Below, piece by piece: positions 16,209 through 26,642 of a stretch of 63,431 bases of DNA. The DNA is from Caryophanales bacterium (GTDB lineage Bacteria; Bacillota; Bacilli; JARBTR01). Position numbers and translations under genes: made by a program. The notes under the pieces were generated by a model that worked only from the letters and a program-made list of their open reading frames with translations, did no database searches and was not told the DNA's origin. The number at the start of each line of letters is the position of its first letter. The first letter of the stretch is position 1. The stretch covers positions 1 to 63,431 of the forward strand of contig JARBTR010000010.1 in the NCBI GenBank assembly GCA_029240105.1, read 5' to 3'.

Positions 16209-17555
16209 CTAGAGTCTCTTCTCTAACTCATTTTTCTTTGTTTCATAGCCTTTTTTACCAAGCAATGCAAACATATTCACTTTATAATCCTCAACACCTG
16301 GTTGGTCAAATGGATTTACATCAAGTAAGTATCCGCTCATAGCACATGCCTTTTCGAAAAAGTAAGACAAATATCCAAATGTATACGCATCAAGTTTTGG
16401 CAAGGTAATAATAAGATTAGGAACACCACCATCTGTGTGTGCTAATAAGGTACCTAGGAAAGCCTTTTCATTCACATAATCAATACTCTTTCCTTCAAGA
16501 TAGTTTAACCCATCAAGATCGTTTTCTTCCGCTTCAATGTACAGTTCTTTTAGTGGTGTCTCGACTTTTAGAACAGTTTCAAATAAATCACGGCGACCGT
16601 CTTGAATATATTGCCCCAAAGAATGTAGATCTGTAGAAAAATTTGCAGACGCTGGGAAAATACCTTTCTGCTCTTTTCCTTCAGATTCACCAAATAGTTG
16701 CTTCCACCACTCCCCGAAGTACTGCAAGGCAGGTTCATAATTTACTAACATTTCAATCGTCTTCCCCTTACGGTACAACACATTTCGTACAGCAGCATAT
16801 TGGTAGGCGATGTTATTTTCAAGATTTTCATCTTTACATTCCAATTCGGCTTTAACTGCTCCATTCATTACTTGTAAAATATCAACTCCGGCCACTGCAA
16901 TTGGTAATAAACCAACCGCTGTAAGCACCGAGAAACGACCACCAATATCATCAGAAATAACAAAAGATTCATAGCCTTCTTCATTTGCAACCGTTTTCAA
17001 TGCTCCGCGTACTGCATCAGTTGTTGCATAAATTCTTCTATTAGCCTCTTCTTTACCGTACTTTTCAATTAATTTTTTACGGAATAAACGGAAAGCTATC
17101 GCTGGTTCTGTTGTTGTACCAGACTTAGAAATTACATTTATAGAAAAATCTTTACCATCCAACAAATCAAGTACATCACTCATGTAGGCAGAACTGATGT
17201 TATTACCAACAAATATAATTTGCGGTAATTTACGCTTTTCACCAGGTAGTACATTGTAGAAATGATGTTGTAACATTTCTATTGCAGCGCGTGCACCAAG
17301 ATATGATCCACCAATTCCTACAACTAATAAAACCTCTGAATCTGACTGAATCTTTTTAGCTGCTACTTGAATTCTTGCAAATTCTTCTTTATCGTAGTTT
17401 GTCGGCAGATCAACCCACCCTAAGAAATCGCTCCCTTTCCCAGTTTTGTTATGTATAGCATTATGTTGTTTTTTTACTTCTTCTTTAAAAGCTAAAACCT
17501 CTTCTTCTGTAAAAAAGCCTAGTGCTTTCTTGTAATCAAATTGAATATGAGACAT
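16209..17555 (-). CDS. pgi: glucose-6-phosphate isomerase
   Basis: A 448-aa sugar isomerase of the Gram-positive short type. Visible motifs are [13 protein letters not shown], the phosphate-binding [10 protein letters not shown], the catalytic-region [14 protein letters not shown], and the DGGVPNLI segment. It interconverts glucose 6-phosphate and fructose 6-phosphate in glycolysis. It is monocistronic, with a decayed miniature element 24 nt upstream in the promoter region. Confidence 0.97.
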   Translation of the reverse strand: MSHIQFDYKKALGFFTEEEVLAFKEEVKKQHNAIHNKTGKGSDFLGWVDLPTNYDKEEFARIQVAAKKIQSDSEVLLVVGIGGSYLGARAAIEMLQHHFYNVLPGEKRKLPQIIFVGNNISSAYMSDVLDLLDGKDFSINVISKSGTTTEPAIAFRLFRKKLIEKYGKEEANRRIYATTDAVRGALKTVANEEGYESFVISDDIGGRFSVLTAVGLLPIAVAGVDILQVMNGAVKAELECKDENLENNIAYQYAAVRNVLYRKGKTIEMLVNYEPALQYFGEWWKQLFGESEGKEQKGIFPASANFSTDLHSLGQYIQDGRRDLFETVLKVETPLKELYIEAEENDLDGLNYLEGKSIDYVNEKAFLGTLLAHTDGGVPNLIITLPKLDAYTFGYLSYFFEKACAMSGYLLDVNPFDQPGVEDYKVNMFALLGKKGYETKKNELEKRL

Positions 17556-17579
17556 GTTCTTCCTTCTTTCTTAATTTTA

Positions 17580-17692
17580 GGCTTTGTAAATGTTTTATGT
17601 TGTTTTTATGTTTTGACTCATTTTATCTAATTGCCAACAAATTATTTAGATACCGATTAAATAATCAATATCAACTAATCTTTAACACAGCC
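17580..17692. mobile_element. decayed MITE copy (113 bp)
   Basis: The left end GGCTTTGTAAA and the right end (reverse complement GGCTGTGTTAAAG) are degenerate versions of the ends of the 219-bp element at 29192-29410. The right half aligns along its length with that element (AACAAA.TATTTA.ATA..GATTAA). Flanking octamers TAATTTTA and TTATTTTA differ by one base, consistent with an old 8-bp target duplication. It lies directly upstream of pgi. Confidence 0.6.
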
Positions 17693-17763
17693 TTATTTTA
17701 AAAATCTCCTAGATTACTTTACGACTAGTCTATTCGTTTATCAAGTATCCTTACCAAAAGAAT

Positions 17764-17802
17764 GAAAAAAATTCCCATGTTCTTTTCAGAACATGAGAAT
17801 TA
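17764..17802 (-). terminator. terminator of the Fe-alcohol dehydrogenase gene
   Basis: On the minus strand AATTCTCATGTTC, loop TGAAAA and GAACATGGGAATT (one G-T) are followed by a run of T. It begins 8 nt after the stop codon. Confidence 0.85.
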
Positions 17803-17809
17803 AAGTCAA

Positions 17810-18973
17810 TTATAAAGAAGCCACATATATAGCTCGTATATCTTCTGAGTTTAATTTTTTGAATTGGCCAAATGGACCATTTACCATGGCCTTTTCGACC
17901 ATTAAATCGATATCCGCTTCACCTATATGATAATCTGCTAAACGGCTAGGTGCTCCAATTGAATTCCAAAACTCTCGTGTCGCATTAATACCTAGAAGCG
18001 CAACTTCCTCATCTGTTTTACCTGTTGGGTCAATACCAAATACGGATTCAGCATAATGTTTAAATCGAGCCACATTTTCAGACATGACATGTTTCATCCA
18101 ATTAGGGAATAAAATTGCTAACCCTGCGCCATGTGGAATATCATGAACAGCTGATACTGCGTGTTCAATATTATGAGTTGACCAATCACCTACAATACCT
18201 GTTCTTAGGTAACCATTTAATGCTATGGTTCCACAATACATGATGGTTTCGCGACAATCATAACAATCTAAGTGTTTAACCAATTTCGGTGCTGTTTCAA
18301 TGACGGTTTTTAGGACAGCTTCACCCATTCTATCAACGAGAGGCTGGTTCGTACCGTGATGGAAATACAATTCAAACACATGTGCCATCATGTCTACGAT
18401 ACCATAGATTGTTTGATTTAAAGGTAATGAGAATGTATATGTTGGATCACAAATAGAGAATTTAGGGAAAGTATGATCTGTACCCCATCCGTATTTTTCA
18501 TTGGTTTCCCAATTTGTAATAACACTACCAGAGTTCATTTCTGAACCTGTTGCTGGAATAGTTAAGACAGTACCAAATGGTAACGAAGTAGTCGGGTAAT
18601 GCTTTCCTATAACAATATCCCAAGCATCTCCGTCATAAAATGCACCAGCAGCCATCAGCTTTGTGCAATCAATTGTGCTTCCTCCACCAATTGCTAAGAT
18701 GAAATCAATTTTTTCACGTTTAATGATTTCAATTCCAGCTCTAGCAGAAGAAACACGAGGATTCGGTTCGATGCCCCCAAGTTCAAAAATCTCCGCTCCA
18801 ATTTCATTTAAGTTGGTCATTACATCATCGTAAACGCCGTTTCTCTTAACACTTCCACCACCATATGTAACAAGTACTCGTAAACCATACTTTGGAATTT
18901 CTTTTTTTATTTTTTCAATTTGACCTTTACCAAAAATCCATTTTGTTGGATTTTGGAACTCAAAATTTCTCAT
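17810..18973 (-). CDS. iron-containing alcohol dehydrogenase (YugJ/BDH-like)
   Basis: A 387-aa group III Fe-ADH. The NAD-binding GGGS motif occurs in [11 protein letters not shown]. The metal ligands appear as Asp and His in [11 protein letters not shown], plus H in [12 protein letters not shown]. The closest type is the NAD(P)H-dependent butanol dehydrogenases of Bacillus and Clostridium, which reduce aldehydes. A good AGGAGG-type site is not obvious, but GGAGG lies 8 nt before the ATG. Monocistronic. Confidence 0.9.
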   Translation of the reverse strand: MRNFEFQNPTKWIFGKGQIEKIKKEIPKYGLRVLVTYGGGSVKRNGVYDDVMTNLNEIGAEIFELGGIEPNPRVSSARAGIEIIKREKIDFILAIGGGSTIDCTKLMAAGAFYDGDAWDIVIGKHYPTTSLPFGTVLTIPATGSEMNSGSVITNWETNEKYGWGTDHTFPKFSICDPTYTFSLPLNQTIYGIVDMMAHVFELYFHHGTNQPLVDRMGEAVLKTVIETAPKLVKHLDCYDCRETIMYCGTIALNGYLRTGIVGDWSTHNIEHAVSAVHDIPHGAGLAILFPNWMKHVMSENVARFKHYAESVFGIDPTGKTDEEVALLGINATREFWNSIGAPSRLADYHIGEADIDLMVEKAMVNGPFGQFKKLNSEDIRAIYVASL

Positions 18974-19242
18974 TATATTTCCTCCAAAAAATTGATACGA
19001 AAAGAATTATAACTCTTTCTTTAAAAATTACCAAAGATTTAGCAACATAATTCATTTCCATAAGAGTAAATGAATTTTAATGATGCAAATAGGAACAAAA
19101 ATGAAATAGACACACACTTTTATTTTTATCAATTTTACATTATTGTTTCACAAAGCAAATGGTCAGGTTTCCCCGACCATAAATTATGTTCAATATTTTT
19201 TTACAATTTGCACTTCAATTCATAAAACTAATAAATGAATAG

Positions 19243-20436
19243 TTAAACGGATAATACTTTCTTTATTTGTCGGATTGCCCAATCTAGGTCTTCTCTTGAA
19301 ATAATGAGAGGTGGAGCAAAACGAATCGTATTTTCATGTGTTTCCTTGCAAAGTAGTCCAACTTCCTTCAGTGCTTCACAATATGGACGAGCTTTTTCAG
19401 TTAATTCCACTCCAATAAATAAGCCTCGGCCACGAACTACTTTAATTTTTGGATTTGCAATGGTACGGAGTTCCCCCATAAAATATTCACCAAGTTCAAA
19501 TGAACGACCAGCTAAATCTTCTTCCACTAAAACATCCAAAGAGGCAATTGAAACAGCACATGCAAGTGGATTCCCACCAAAAGTTGACCCATGGGAACCT
19601 GGATTGAATACTCCTAAAATATCTTTATTGGCAACCACACATGAGATGGGCATGACGCCTCCCCCTAGTGCTTTTCCAAGTATGTACATATCCGGCTCTA
19701 CATTTTCCCATTCGCATGCAAACATTTTGCCAGTACGTGCAAGGCCACATTGGATCTCATCTGCAATAAATAACACGTTTTGACTTTTACAATGTTCAGA
19801 AGCCGCTTTTAAAAACCCTTCTTCAGGAATTAAAATTCCAGCTTCACCTTGAATTGGTTCGATAATGAAAGCAGCTGTATTTGGTGTAATGGCTGCTTTA
19901 AGCGCTTCTAGATCCCCATATGGAATGTACTTAATCCCTGGTAAAAATGGCCCGAAGCCTCGGCGGTAATCTGGATCAGTTGACAGAGAAACAGCCAACA
20001 TTGTTCGCCCATGGAAGTTATCGTTACATACAATCACTTCTGCTTGATTCTCCGGGACACCCTTAACAGTATAAGCCCAGCGACGAGCAGCCTTAAATGC
20101 AGTCTCGACAGCTTCTGCACCTGTGTTCATTGGTAGAGCCATTTCTTTATTTGTTAATTTACATATTTTTTCATACCAAGGTCCTAATTGATCACTATGA
20201 AATGCACGAGAGGTCAGAGTAACACGATCCGCTTGATCCTTTAAAGCTTGGACAATTCTCGGATGACGATGCCCTTGATTAACTGCTGAATAGGCACTTA
20301 ACATATCCATGTAGCGATTGCCTTCTGGATCAGTTACCCATACCCCTTCAGCCTCTGAAATAACAATTGGTAGTGGATGATAATTATGCGCACCAAACTT
20401 ATCTGTTTGCTCAATTATAAACTTCGATTTAGTCAT
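19243..20436 (-). CDS. rocD: ornithine aminotransferase
   Basis: A 397-aa class III aminotransferase. It shows the PLP-site features: N-terminal [51 protein letters not shown] with the cofactor Asp, and the Schiff-base Lys in [10 protein letters not shown]. It converts ornithine and 2-oxoglutarate to glutamate semialdehyde and glutamate. GGAGG precedes the ATG. It stands apart from other arginine-catabolism genes. In the 269-nt gap 18974-19242 the only structure I see is a short GC hairpin (19163-19183) after rocD. Confidence 0.95.
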   Translation of the reverse strand: MTKSKFIIEQTDKFGAHNYHPLPIVISEAEGVWVTDPEGNRYMDMLSAYSAVNQGHRHPRIVQALKDQADRVTLTSRAFHSDQLGPWYEKICKLTNKEMALPMNTGAEAVETAFKAARRWAYTVKGVPENQAEVIVCNDNFHGRTMLAVSLSTDPDYRRGFGPFLPGIKYIPYGDLEALKAAITPNTAAFIIEPIQGEAGILIPEEGFLKAASEHCKSQNVLFIADEIQCGLARTGKMFACEWENVEPDMYILGKALGGGVMPISCVVANKDILGVFNPGSHGSTFGGNPLACAVSIASLDVLVEEDLAGRSFELGEYFMGELRTIANPKIKVVRGRGLFIGVELTEKARPYCEALKEVGLLCKETHENTIRFAPPLIISREDLDWAIRQIKKVLSV

Positions 20437-20598
20437 AAATAACCTCCTATATAATATTGATTTTAGTATACATTACCATTTATAAATTGGAAGTAAAACC
20501 ACTTATTGTTCGGGGATTTTTCCATGTAAATTTAAGTTGTTACTTATTATGATCATTTCATTCCCATTGCAATGTTTATAAATTATGAAATTGATATA

Positions 20599-20632
20599 TA
20601 AAAAATTCTCAATGAAAAAATCACTGAGAATT
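20599..20632 (-). terminator. terminator of the HAD phosphatase gene
   Basis: AATTCTCAGTGA and TCATTGAGAATT (minus strand) pair with one G-T, followed by TTTTTT. It lies 23 nt past the stop codon at 20655. Confidence 0.75.
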
Positions 20633-20654
20633 AAAATACTGTTAATTTGATAAA

Positions 20655-21443
20655 TTATATTAAACCAAAATGCTTCAGACCTTTGTAAACACCATCATTT
20701 GTAACATCATCCGTCACGTAAACAGCCGCTTCTTTAACAAGAGGATGTCCATTTCCCATGCAGATTCCTGTTCCAACCTCTGTTACCATTTGTAAATCGT
20801 TGAGCCCATCACCAAAAGCATATACATCTTTCATTTCATAACCCATTCGTTCAACCATTTGACGAATGCCGTATGCTTTTGATCCACCCTTTGGTAGCAA
20901 ATCTACTGAATAGTTATGCCATCGTACAATTTCTAAATCTGTAATTTCATTAGCGTATTTTTCGTTATCCTTCTCTTCATAGAAAATCAACATCTGATAG
21001 ACAGGTTTGTTTTTATAAAATTCAGGATCTACTACTGGAAGTGGAGAGTACAATTCGTTAAAACATTCATTAATAAATGGGTCTTCTTTGGAAGAGTAAT
21101 AATGGAATTCGCCCATGTATACAACAGAGTGTCCATTAGCGTTTGCAAACTGTGTTACCTTCTCACATAAATCAACTGAAATCGGATTACTATAGACAAT
21201 TTCACCATCGTAAACACAGACAGATCCATTATAACAAGCATAACAATCAATATTTAATTCTTTTAGTAAGTGTTCCGCCATCAACGGTCCACGACCAGTT
21301 GCTATAGCCACATGTGTTCCATTTTCCCGCAGTTCTTTCAAAGCTTGCCTAGTTGAGTCTGGCAATTTTTTATTAAAATCCACTAAAGTTCCATCAATAT
21401 CAAAAAAAACAATCTTTTTCCCCATTTGTTTCTCCTTATCCAA
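20655..21443 (-). CDS. Cof-type HAD-IIB phosphatase
   Basis: A 262-aa haloacid-dehalogenase-fold hydrolase. Motif I is FFDIDGTLVD, motif II is AIATGR, motif III is the Lys in KGGSKAYGI, and motif IV is FGDGLNDLQM. The C2B cap lies in the middle. Such enzymes dephosphorylate sugar phosphates or flavin and PLP intermediates; the substrate cannot be assigned. The first four codons before MGKKIVFFD could be upstream extension; a start at M7 is possible. Confidence 0.9.
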   Translation of the reverse strand: MDKEKQMGKKIVFFDIDGTLVDFNKKLPDSTRQALKELRENGTHVAIATGRGPLMAEHLLKELNIDCYACYNGSVCVYDGEIVYSNPISVDLCEKVTQFANANGHSVVYMGEFHYYSSKEDPFINECFNELYSPLPVVDPEFYKNKPVYQMLIFYEEKDNEKYANEITDLEIVRWHNYSVDLLPKGGSKAYGIRQMVERMGYEMKDVYAFGDGLNDLQMVTEVGTGICMGNGHPLVKEAAVYVTDDVTNDGVYKGLKHFGLI

Positions 21444-21687
21444 TCCTACCTTTTACTTGATAGAAAATATTACTGCAACTTTATAAATTATAGGTACAAA
21501 TTAAATTTTACATGAAAGAAAATTTAAAAACTAGTTATTACAATTATCTGATTTTCTTGAGCATAAACAATTTGGTCGCTTAGTTTTATAACTTGCATTT
21601 TTGGGACAAGATATGTCATGATAGATAAATAAAATTGTTGTTTAGTTCAAATTGGACTAGACAAAATCGGCTAACTGGATAATATTA

Positions 21688-21716
21688 AGACTTCCCTATG
21701 GTAGAAGTCTGTTTTT
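21688..21716 (+). terminator. orphan terminator upstream of rnjA
   Basis: AGACTTC and GAAGTCT enclose a 9-nt loop and are followed by GTTTTT. It lies on the plus strand, 158 nt before rnjA, with no gene ending before it. In the 430-nt gap 21444-21873 it is the only clear structure. It could end a small RNA starting near 21600 or be an rnjA leader attenuator. Confidence 0.6.
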
Positions 21717-21873
21717 GCTAGCTAATTTACATTAATTTTATAAAAAATACATATAAAAAATATATTTAAAAAATCTTTAAAATTTACCCTGTCTACTGTA
21801 GATGGGTTTTAGATAATTATTGTGTTAATTACGATTAGACTTTTAAGGATTTAAAAATATAAGGAGGTTTGAA

Positions 21874-23541
21874 ATGAAATTTGTAAAAAATCATGAAGTT
21901 GCTATTTTCGCACTTGGCGGGCTTGATGAGATCGGAAAAAATACATACGGTGTTCAGTTTCAGGATGAAATCATTATTATCGATGCTGGGATTAAATTTC
22001 CAGAAGATGAATTGCTAGGGATTGATTATGTCATTCCGGATTATAGTTTTATTGAAAAGAACGCTGATAAAATAAAGGGATTGTTCATCACTCATGGTCA
22101 TGAGGATCATATTGGTGGTGTTCCATATGTCTTAAAAAAATTAAATGTACCTATATATGGTGGGAAACTAGCACTTGCCCTTATTTCTAAAAAATTAGAA
22201 GAACATGGCTTAAAACGTGAAGCAAAACTCCACCCAATTACTGAAGATGAAATTGTCAAATTCAATAAGTTGGAGATTTCTTTTTTCCAAACAACACACA
22301 GTATTCCGGATTCTTTCGGTATCTGTATTAAAACACCGCAAGGGAAAGTCGTTCATACCGGCGATTTCAAGTTTGACTTTACTCCTGTTGGAGCACCTGC
22401 AAACATAACAAAAATGGCTGAGATCGGTAAAGACGGTGTACTATGTCTACTTTCCGACTCTACTAATGCAGAGGTTGAAGAGTTCTCTACATCAGAACGA
22501 GTTGTTGGAGAAAACATTAGTGAAATCTTTCGTAAAGTTGAAGGCAGAATCATTTTCGCAACTTTTGCATCAAATGTTTATCGTGTGCAACAGGCTTGTG
22601 AAGCAGCTGTTAAATACGGCCGTAAAATTGCCGTTTTCGGTCGAAGCATGGACAACGCCATTGAGGTAGGTCTAGAACTTGGCTATATTACAGTACCTAA
22701 AGAAACATTTATTGATGTGCAAACACTAAACCGTACACCGCTAGATCAAGTCGTTATTCTTTGTACTGGATCACAAGGTGAACCAATGGCTGCACTTTCT
22801 CGTATTGCAAGTGGAACTCATAGACATATTTCTATTAACCCTGGAGATACAGTTGTTTTTTCATCTTCGCCAATTCCGGGTAATCAGTTAAGTGTGGCAA
22901 AAACAATTAACCGCTTGTTCAAGGCTGGTGCTAATGTCATCCACGGTAAAGATAAAAAGGTACATTCTTCTGGACATGCGAGTCAAGAGGAACAAAAACT
23001 GATGATTCAACTAATGAAGCCTAAATTTTTTATGCCGATACATGGTGAATACCGAATGCAAATGATGCATGGAAAAATGGCTATCGATTGTGGCGTTCCA
23101 AAAGAAAACGTATTCTTAATGGACAATGGTGATGTACTAGCACTAAGCTCAGACGAAGCTCGTGTTGCAGGTAGAATTCAAGCTGGTGATGTTTATGTTG
23201 ACGGAAAAGGTGTTGGAGATATCGGGAATATGGTTATACGTGACAGACGCATCCTTTCCGAAGAAGGTCTTGTTATTGTTGTATCAACCATAGATCTTGA
23301 AAAGAAGAAAGTGGTTTCAGGACCAGATTTACTGTCTCGTGGATTTGTATATATGCGTGAATCAGGTGAGTTACTTTCAGAAGCTCAGCAAATGCTTCGC
23401 GAGGAATTAAATGATTACCTTGAAAATAATGAATATGATGCCTACGATTACAAAGGTGTTATTTTTGATAAACTGATTCCATTCTTAAGAGAAAAAACCC
23501 ATCGAAACCCAATGGTGTTACCGATTCTAATGGAAGTATAA
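21874..23541 (+). CDS. rnjA: ribonuclease J1
   Basis: A 555-aa metallo-beta-lactamase/beta-CASP nuclease. The metal motif is [10 protein letters not shown]. Others are SDSTNAE, the beta-CASP segment with [19 protein letters not shown], the HSSGHAS motif, and [10 protein letters not shown]. RNase J1 has 5'-3' exonuclease and endonuclease activity in mRNA decay and rRNA maturation. AAGGAGG lies 7 nt before the ATG. Unlike B. subtilis, no rpoY (ykzG)-like gene is visible next to it. Confidence 0.97.
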   Translation: MKFVKNHEVAIFALGGLDEIGKNTYGVQFQDEIIIIDAGIKFPEDELLGIDYVIPDYSFIEKNADKIKGLFITHGHEDHIGGVPYVLKKLNVPIYGGKLALALISKKLEEHGLKREAKLHPITEDEIVKFNKLEISFFQTTHSIPDSFGICIKTPQGKVVHTGDFKFDFTPVGAPANITKMAEIGKDGVLCLLSDSTNAEVEEFSTSERVVGENISEIFRKVEGRIIFATFASNVYRVQQACEAAVKYGRKIAVFGRSMDNAIEVGLELGYITVPKETFIDVQTLNRTPLDQVVILCTGSQGEPMAALSRIASGTHRHISINPGDTVVFSSSPIPGNQLSVAKTINRLFKAGANVIHGKDKKVHSSGHASQEEQKLMIQLMKPKFFMPIHGEYRMQMMHGKMAIDCGVPKENVFLMDNGDVLALSSDEARVAGRIQAGDVYVDGKGVGDIGNMVIRDRRILSEEGLVIVVSTIDLEKKKVVSGPDLLSRGFVYMRESGELLSEAQQMLREELNDYLENNEYDAYDYKGVIFDKLIPFLREKTHRNPMVLPILMEV

Positions 23542-23557
23542 TTACGTGTATATAAGA

Positions 23558-23592
23558 AATGGATTGCCAAAATAATCGGCAATCCATTTTTT
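23558..23592 (+). terminator. terminator of rnjA
   Basis: AATGGATTGCC and GGCAATCCATT are followed by TTTT, 17 nt after the rnjA stop codon. Confidence 0.85.
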
Positions 23593-23659
23593 AATAACTC
23601 AATGCTTTAAAAACTCTATGTTCAATCCCTAGAAATTTAAATTAAAATTATTTTAGAAC

Positions 23660-24787
23660 TTAAGCTAATCTCACTTTAAAATCTTGATAGCCAAACTTCT
23701 GAACGACACGACAATCGCCATCTTTATCCTTAACAGCAATAGCAGGTAATGGCATACCATTAAAAGTAGTATTCTTCACCATTGAGTAAATGGCCATATC
23801 ACCAAATACTAAGCGGTCTCCACTTTCAAGTGGCTGATCGAACGAATAATCACCAATCACATCACCAGCAAGGCAAGTCTGACCTCCTAGACGGTACGTA
23901 TATGGTTTCTCACCAGCTTCACCTGAACCAAATAGAGGCGGACGATAAGGCATTTCTAAAACATCTGGCATGTGACATGATGCTGAAGTGTCAAGAATTG
24001 CAATATCCAAATGATTATGATGCGTATCAAGCACAGAAGTAATCAGATAACCCGCATTAAGAGCTACAGCTTCGCCTGGTTCGAGATAAACCTCTAAACC
24101 GTATTTTTCTTGCATTCTTTTGATGCAAGATTCTAATCTTGGCATGTCATAATCTTCTCTTGTAATGTGGTGACCACCACCAAAATTAATCCATTCCATT
24201 TGTGGTAACCATTTACCGAATTTATCCTCAACAGCCTGTAATGTTGTTTCTAAATCATCAGAATTTTGCTGACAAAGGGTATGGAAGTGAAGCCCAGAAA
24301 CTCCATCAAGTAAATCAGGTTGGAAATGATCAGAGATTACTCCAAATCTAGACCCAGGTGAACACGGATCATAAATCGCATGTCCGTCTTGCGTTGAGCA
24401 TTCAGGATTGATTCTCAATCCAACCTTTTTACCAGCTTGTAGGGCTTTTTCTTTAAACTTTTTTAATTGAGAGAAAGAATTAAAGATGATGTGGTCACAA
24501 ATAGAAATGATTTCGTCAATTTCATCTTCGCGGTAAGCAGGGGAAAAGACATGATTTTCTTTGCCCATTTCTTCGTAACCTAAGCGCGCTTCAAATAAAC
24601 CACTAGCAGTAGCCCCACTTAAATATTTTCCGATAAGTGGGTACATAGTAGACATTGAAAATGCTTTTTGCGCTAAAACGATCTTTGCACCTGTGCGCTG
24701 CATAACACCGTTTAAAATCTTTAAGTTCTTTTCTAATTTATCTTCATCAACAACATAGCATGGTGTTGGTAATTCTTCAAAACGCAT
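23660..24787 (-). CDS. nspC: carboxynorspermidine decarboxylase
   Basis: A 375-aa fold-III PLP decarboxylase. It starts RFEELPTPCYVVDEDKLEKNL, the typical NspC opening, with the PLP lysine in IVLAQKAFS. Further motifs are GLRINPECS, GLHFHTLCQQN, WINFGGGHHITR, YLEPGEAV and DTSASCHMPDV. It decarboxylates carboxyspermidine or carboxynorspermidine. It lies 29 nt after its partner gene on the same strand, so the two form an operon for polyamine synthesis from aspartate semialdehyde and a diamine. Confidence 0.95.
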   Translation of the reverse strand: MRFEELPTPCYVVDEDKLEKNLKILNGVMQRTGAKIVLAQKAFSMSTMYPLIGKYLSGATASGLFEARLGYEEMGKENHVFSPAYREDEIDEIISICDHIIFNSFSQLKKFKEKALQAGKKVGLRINPECSTQDGHAIYDPCSPGSRFGVISDHFQPDLLDGVSGLHFHTLCQQNSDDLETTLQAVEDKFGKWLPQMEWINFGGGHHITREDYDMPRLESCIKRMQEKYGLEVYLEPGEAVALNAGYLITSVLDTHHNHLDIAILDTSASCHMPDVLEMPYRPPLFGSGEAGEKPYTYRLGGQTCLAGDVIGDYSFDQPLESGDRLVFGDMAIYSMVKNTTFNGMPLPAIAVKDKDGDCRVVQKFGYQDFKVRLA

Positions 24788-24816
24788 TGAACGAGCTCCG
24801 GTTCTTTTGTATTTGG

Positions 24817-25950
24817 TTAATCAACAAGGACTGGGTTAACTATATTAAATACTCCTGGTTTGTTCCATTTACCAGTCATAAGCATCATTGCACCAATCAT
24901 AGCTGGTACACCTGTTGTATAGGAAATTGCTTGAGAGCCAACTTCTCTATAACATTCTTGGTGATCGCAGATGTTGTAAACATAATATGTTTTACTTTCA
25001 CCGTTCTTTTTACCTTGGAAAATACATCCGATGTTTGTCTTACCAACCGTGCGTGGTCCTAAAGATGCTGGATCAGGCAATACAGCTTTTAAGAACTGAA
25101 GAGGTATGATTTGTTTTCCTTCAAATTCTATCGGCTTTATAGATGTCATCCCAACATTTTCAAGGACTTTTAGATGAGTAAGATAGCTTTGTCCAAATGT
25201 CATGAAGAAACGAATGCGTTTCAATCCTGGCATATTTACAGCAAGAGACTCAAGTTCTTCATGGTAAAGCAAATACATATCCTTTTCGCCAACTTCTTTA
25301 AAGTCGTAAGTACGCTTTATTTCCATCGGGCTCGTTTCAATCCACTCACCATTTTCCCAGTATCTTCCGTTAGAAGTTACTTCACGGATATTGATTTCTG
25401 GGTTGAAGTTTGTAGCAAACGGGTATCCATGGTCCCCACCATTGCAATCAAGAATGTCAATGTATTCTATTTCATCAAAATAGTGTTTTAGTGCATAGGC
25501 AGAGAAAACACCAGTAACACCTGGATCAAATCCACTTCCTAATAAAGCTGTAATTCCAGCTTTTTCAAAGCGTTCACGATAATCCCATTGCCATTTATAT
25601 TCAAATTTAGCCGTATCTTCCGGCTCATAATTTGCTGTATCCATATAATTCGTTTTTGTAGCAAGACAAGCATCCATAATGGTTAAATCTTGATATGGTA
25701 AGGCAAGGTTCATAACGATGTCTGGTTTCACTTCTTTGATTAGAGCAATCAGCTCATCAACATTATCTGCATTTACCTGCGCAGTTGTAATCTTTGTCTT
25801 TCCACCATCAAGTTTTGCTTTTAATTCATCGCATTTCGACTTTGTTCTACTTGCAATACATATTTCCTCAAATACTTCGCTGTTTTGGACACATTTGTGA
25901 ATAGCTACAGACGCAACTCCACCAGCTCCAATAATTAGTGCTTTACCCAT
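24817..25950 (-). CDS. carboxynorspermidine synthase (saccharopine dehydrogenase family)
   Basis: About 377 aa. The Rossmann nucleotide site is ALIIGAGGVASVAIHKC, followed by the segments IVMNLALPYQDLTIMDACLATKTNYMDTANYE (conserved in carboxy(nor)spermidine dehydrogenases) and LLGSGFDPGVTGVF. It reductively joins aspartate semialdehyde to a diamine. AGGAGAG lies 8-9 nt before the ATG at 25950; upstream in-frame Met codons at 25986 and 25956 lack suitable spacing. First gene of the pair with nspC, and preceded by a structured leader ending in a terminator. Confidence 0.92.
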   Translation of the reverse strand: MGKALIIGAGGVASVAIHKCVQNSEVFEEICIASRTKSKCDELKAKLDGGKTKITTAQVNADNVDELIALIKEVKPDIVMNLALPYQDLTIMDACLATKTNYMDTANYEPEDTAKFEYKWQWDYRERFEKAGITALLGSGFDPGVTGVFSAYALKHYFDEIEYIDILDCNGGDHGYPFATNFNPEINIREVTSNGRYWENGEWIETSPMEIKRTYDFKEVGEKDMYLLYHEELESLAVNMPGLKRIRFFMTFGQSYLTHLKVLENVGMTSIKPIEFEGKQIIPLQFLKAVLPDPASLGPRTVGKTNIGCIFQGKKNGESKTYYVYNICDHQECYREVGSQAISYTTGVPAMIGAMMLMTGKWNKPGVFNIVNPVLVD

Positions 25951-26014
25951 GTTCATCTCTCCTATTACATTAGATTTTTTACTCAAGGGTTATAATTCCC
26001 AATTTTCACAATAA

Positions 26015-26061
26015 ATAAAAAAGCAAGTGCAATAACGCAGATTCGCGCACACACTTGCTTT
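26015..26061 (-). terminator. leader terminator before the carboxynorspermidine operon
   Basis: On the minus strand AAAGCAAGTG, a 22-nt middle and CACTTGCTTT are followed by TTTT. It ends about 65 nt before the synthase start codon and after the folded domain at 26152-26379. This is the position of an expression-platform terminator. Confidence 0.85.
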
Positions 26062-26400
26062 GGACATTATTTTAGATATTAAAAAGCATATGAAATGAAA
26101 GACAAAAGTTTCATGTCTAGCATCAGGAAAGTTTTTAATAGTAAAATATCACAGGATCAGAGTCTATATAGCAAATAACTACTTTTACCACTCTTATTGA
26201 TCGTTTCACAAGTTGATGTGCTTTTATGCACTGGTTATAAAGTAACCAACTTATAAAATTTGAGCTTTTAACTCAATCAATAAGGCAACCAAAGTTGCCA
26301 GTCGGCGTTTGACCAGGCTGTCCGTATGGCCATAACTTCCTAAAGGAAGTAGTCAAAATTATCTGCTGGAAAGATCCTGGTATATCTAAATAGTAGCTTT
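26062..26400 (-). ncRNA. large structured leader RNA, candidate riboswitch
   Basis: Minus-strand reading. A closing helix CAGGATC (26373-26379) pairs with GATCCTG (26152-26158). Inside are ACTTCC/GGAAGT, TTTGAC/GTCAAA, GGC/GCC, GGCAAC/GTTGCC, a 9-bp helix CTTATTGAT/ATCAATAAG, and a sub-domain AAGTTG/CAACTT holding GTTA/TAAC and GTGC/GCAC hairpins. A terminator follows at 26015-26061, then the carboxynorspermidine operon. I do not see consensus motifs of the lysine, SAM, cobalamin, Mg, FMN, c-di-GMP, guanidine, glycine or T-box RNAs. The ligand may be a polyamine or amino acid, by gene context only. A folded non-autonomous element is the main alternative. Confidence 0.6.
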
Positions 26401-26569
26401 CCAATTTAGCTAACGTATTTTCAGTAATAAATACGAAAGCAATATGAATTATATATTATTTTTTTCATTCTGACTAGAGTAAAGTTTAATATTTCTTTAT
26501 CTTAACTAACAGTCCTAATTAACATATCCAAAAACGGAATGAAAAGTGTTACTTTTATAAAAAACAAGT

Positions 26570-26616
26570 GAAACAAAAAAAGAAAGTTCCCTACAAGATT
26601 ACCTGTTGGGAACTTT
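26570..26616 (-). terminator. terminator of the LysM/CAP gene
   Basis: AAAGTTCCCAACAGG and CCTGTAGGGAACTTT-type arms (minus strand, with an internal loop) are followed by CTTTTTTT. It lies 27 nt past the stop codon. Confidence 0.8.
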
Positions 26617-26642
26617 GTAATTATCATTATATTTGCTGGTTT

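Noticed and set aside
23782..24042. Open frames opposite nspC, rocD, cadA, fhs and other long genes
   Set aside because: They are antisense or frame shadows of well-supported genes, without ribosome sites or recognisable domains.
26015..26400. Lysine riboswitch or T-box controlling the carboxynorspermidine genes
   Set aside because: The conserved L-box segments and the T-box AGGGUGGNACCGCG sequence are absent on the minus strand.
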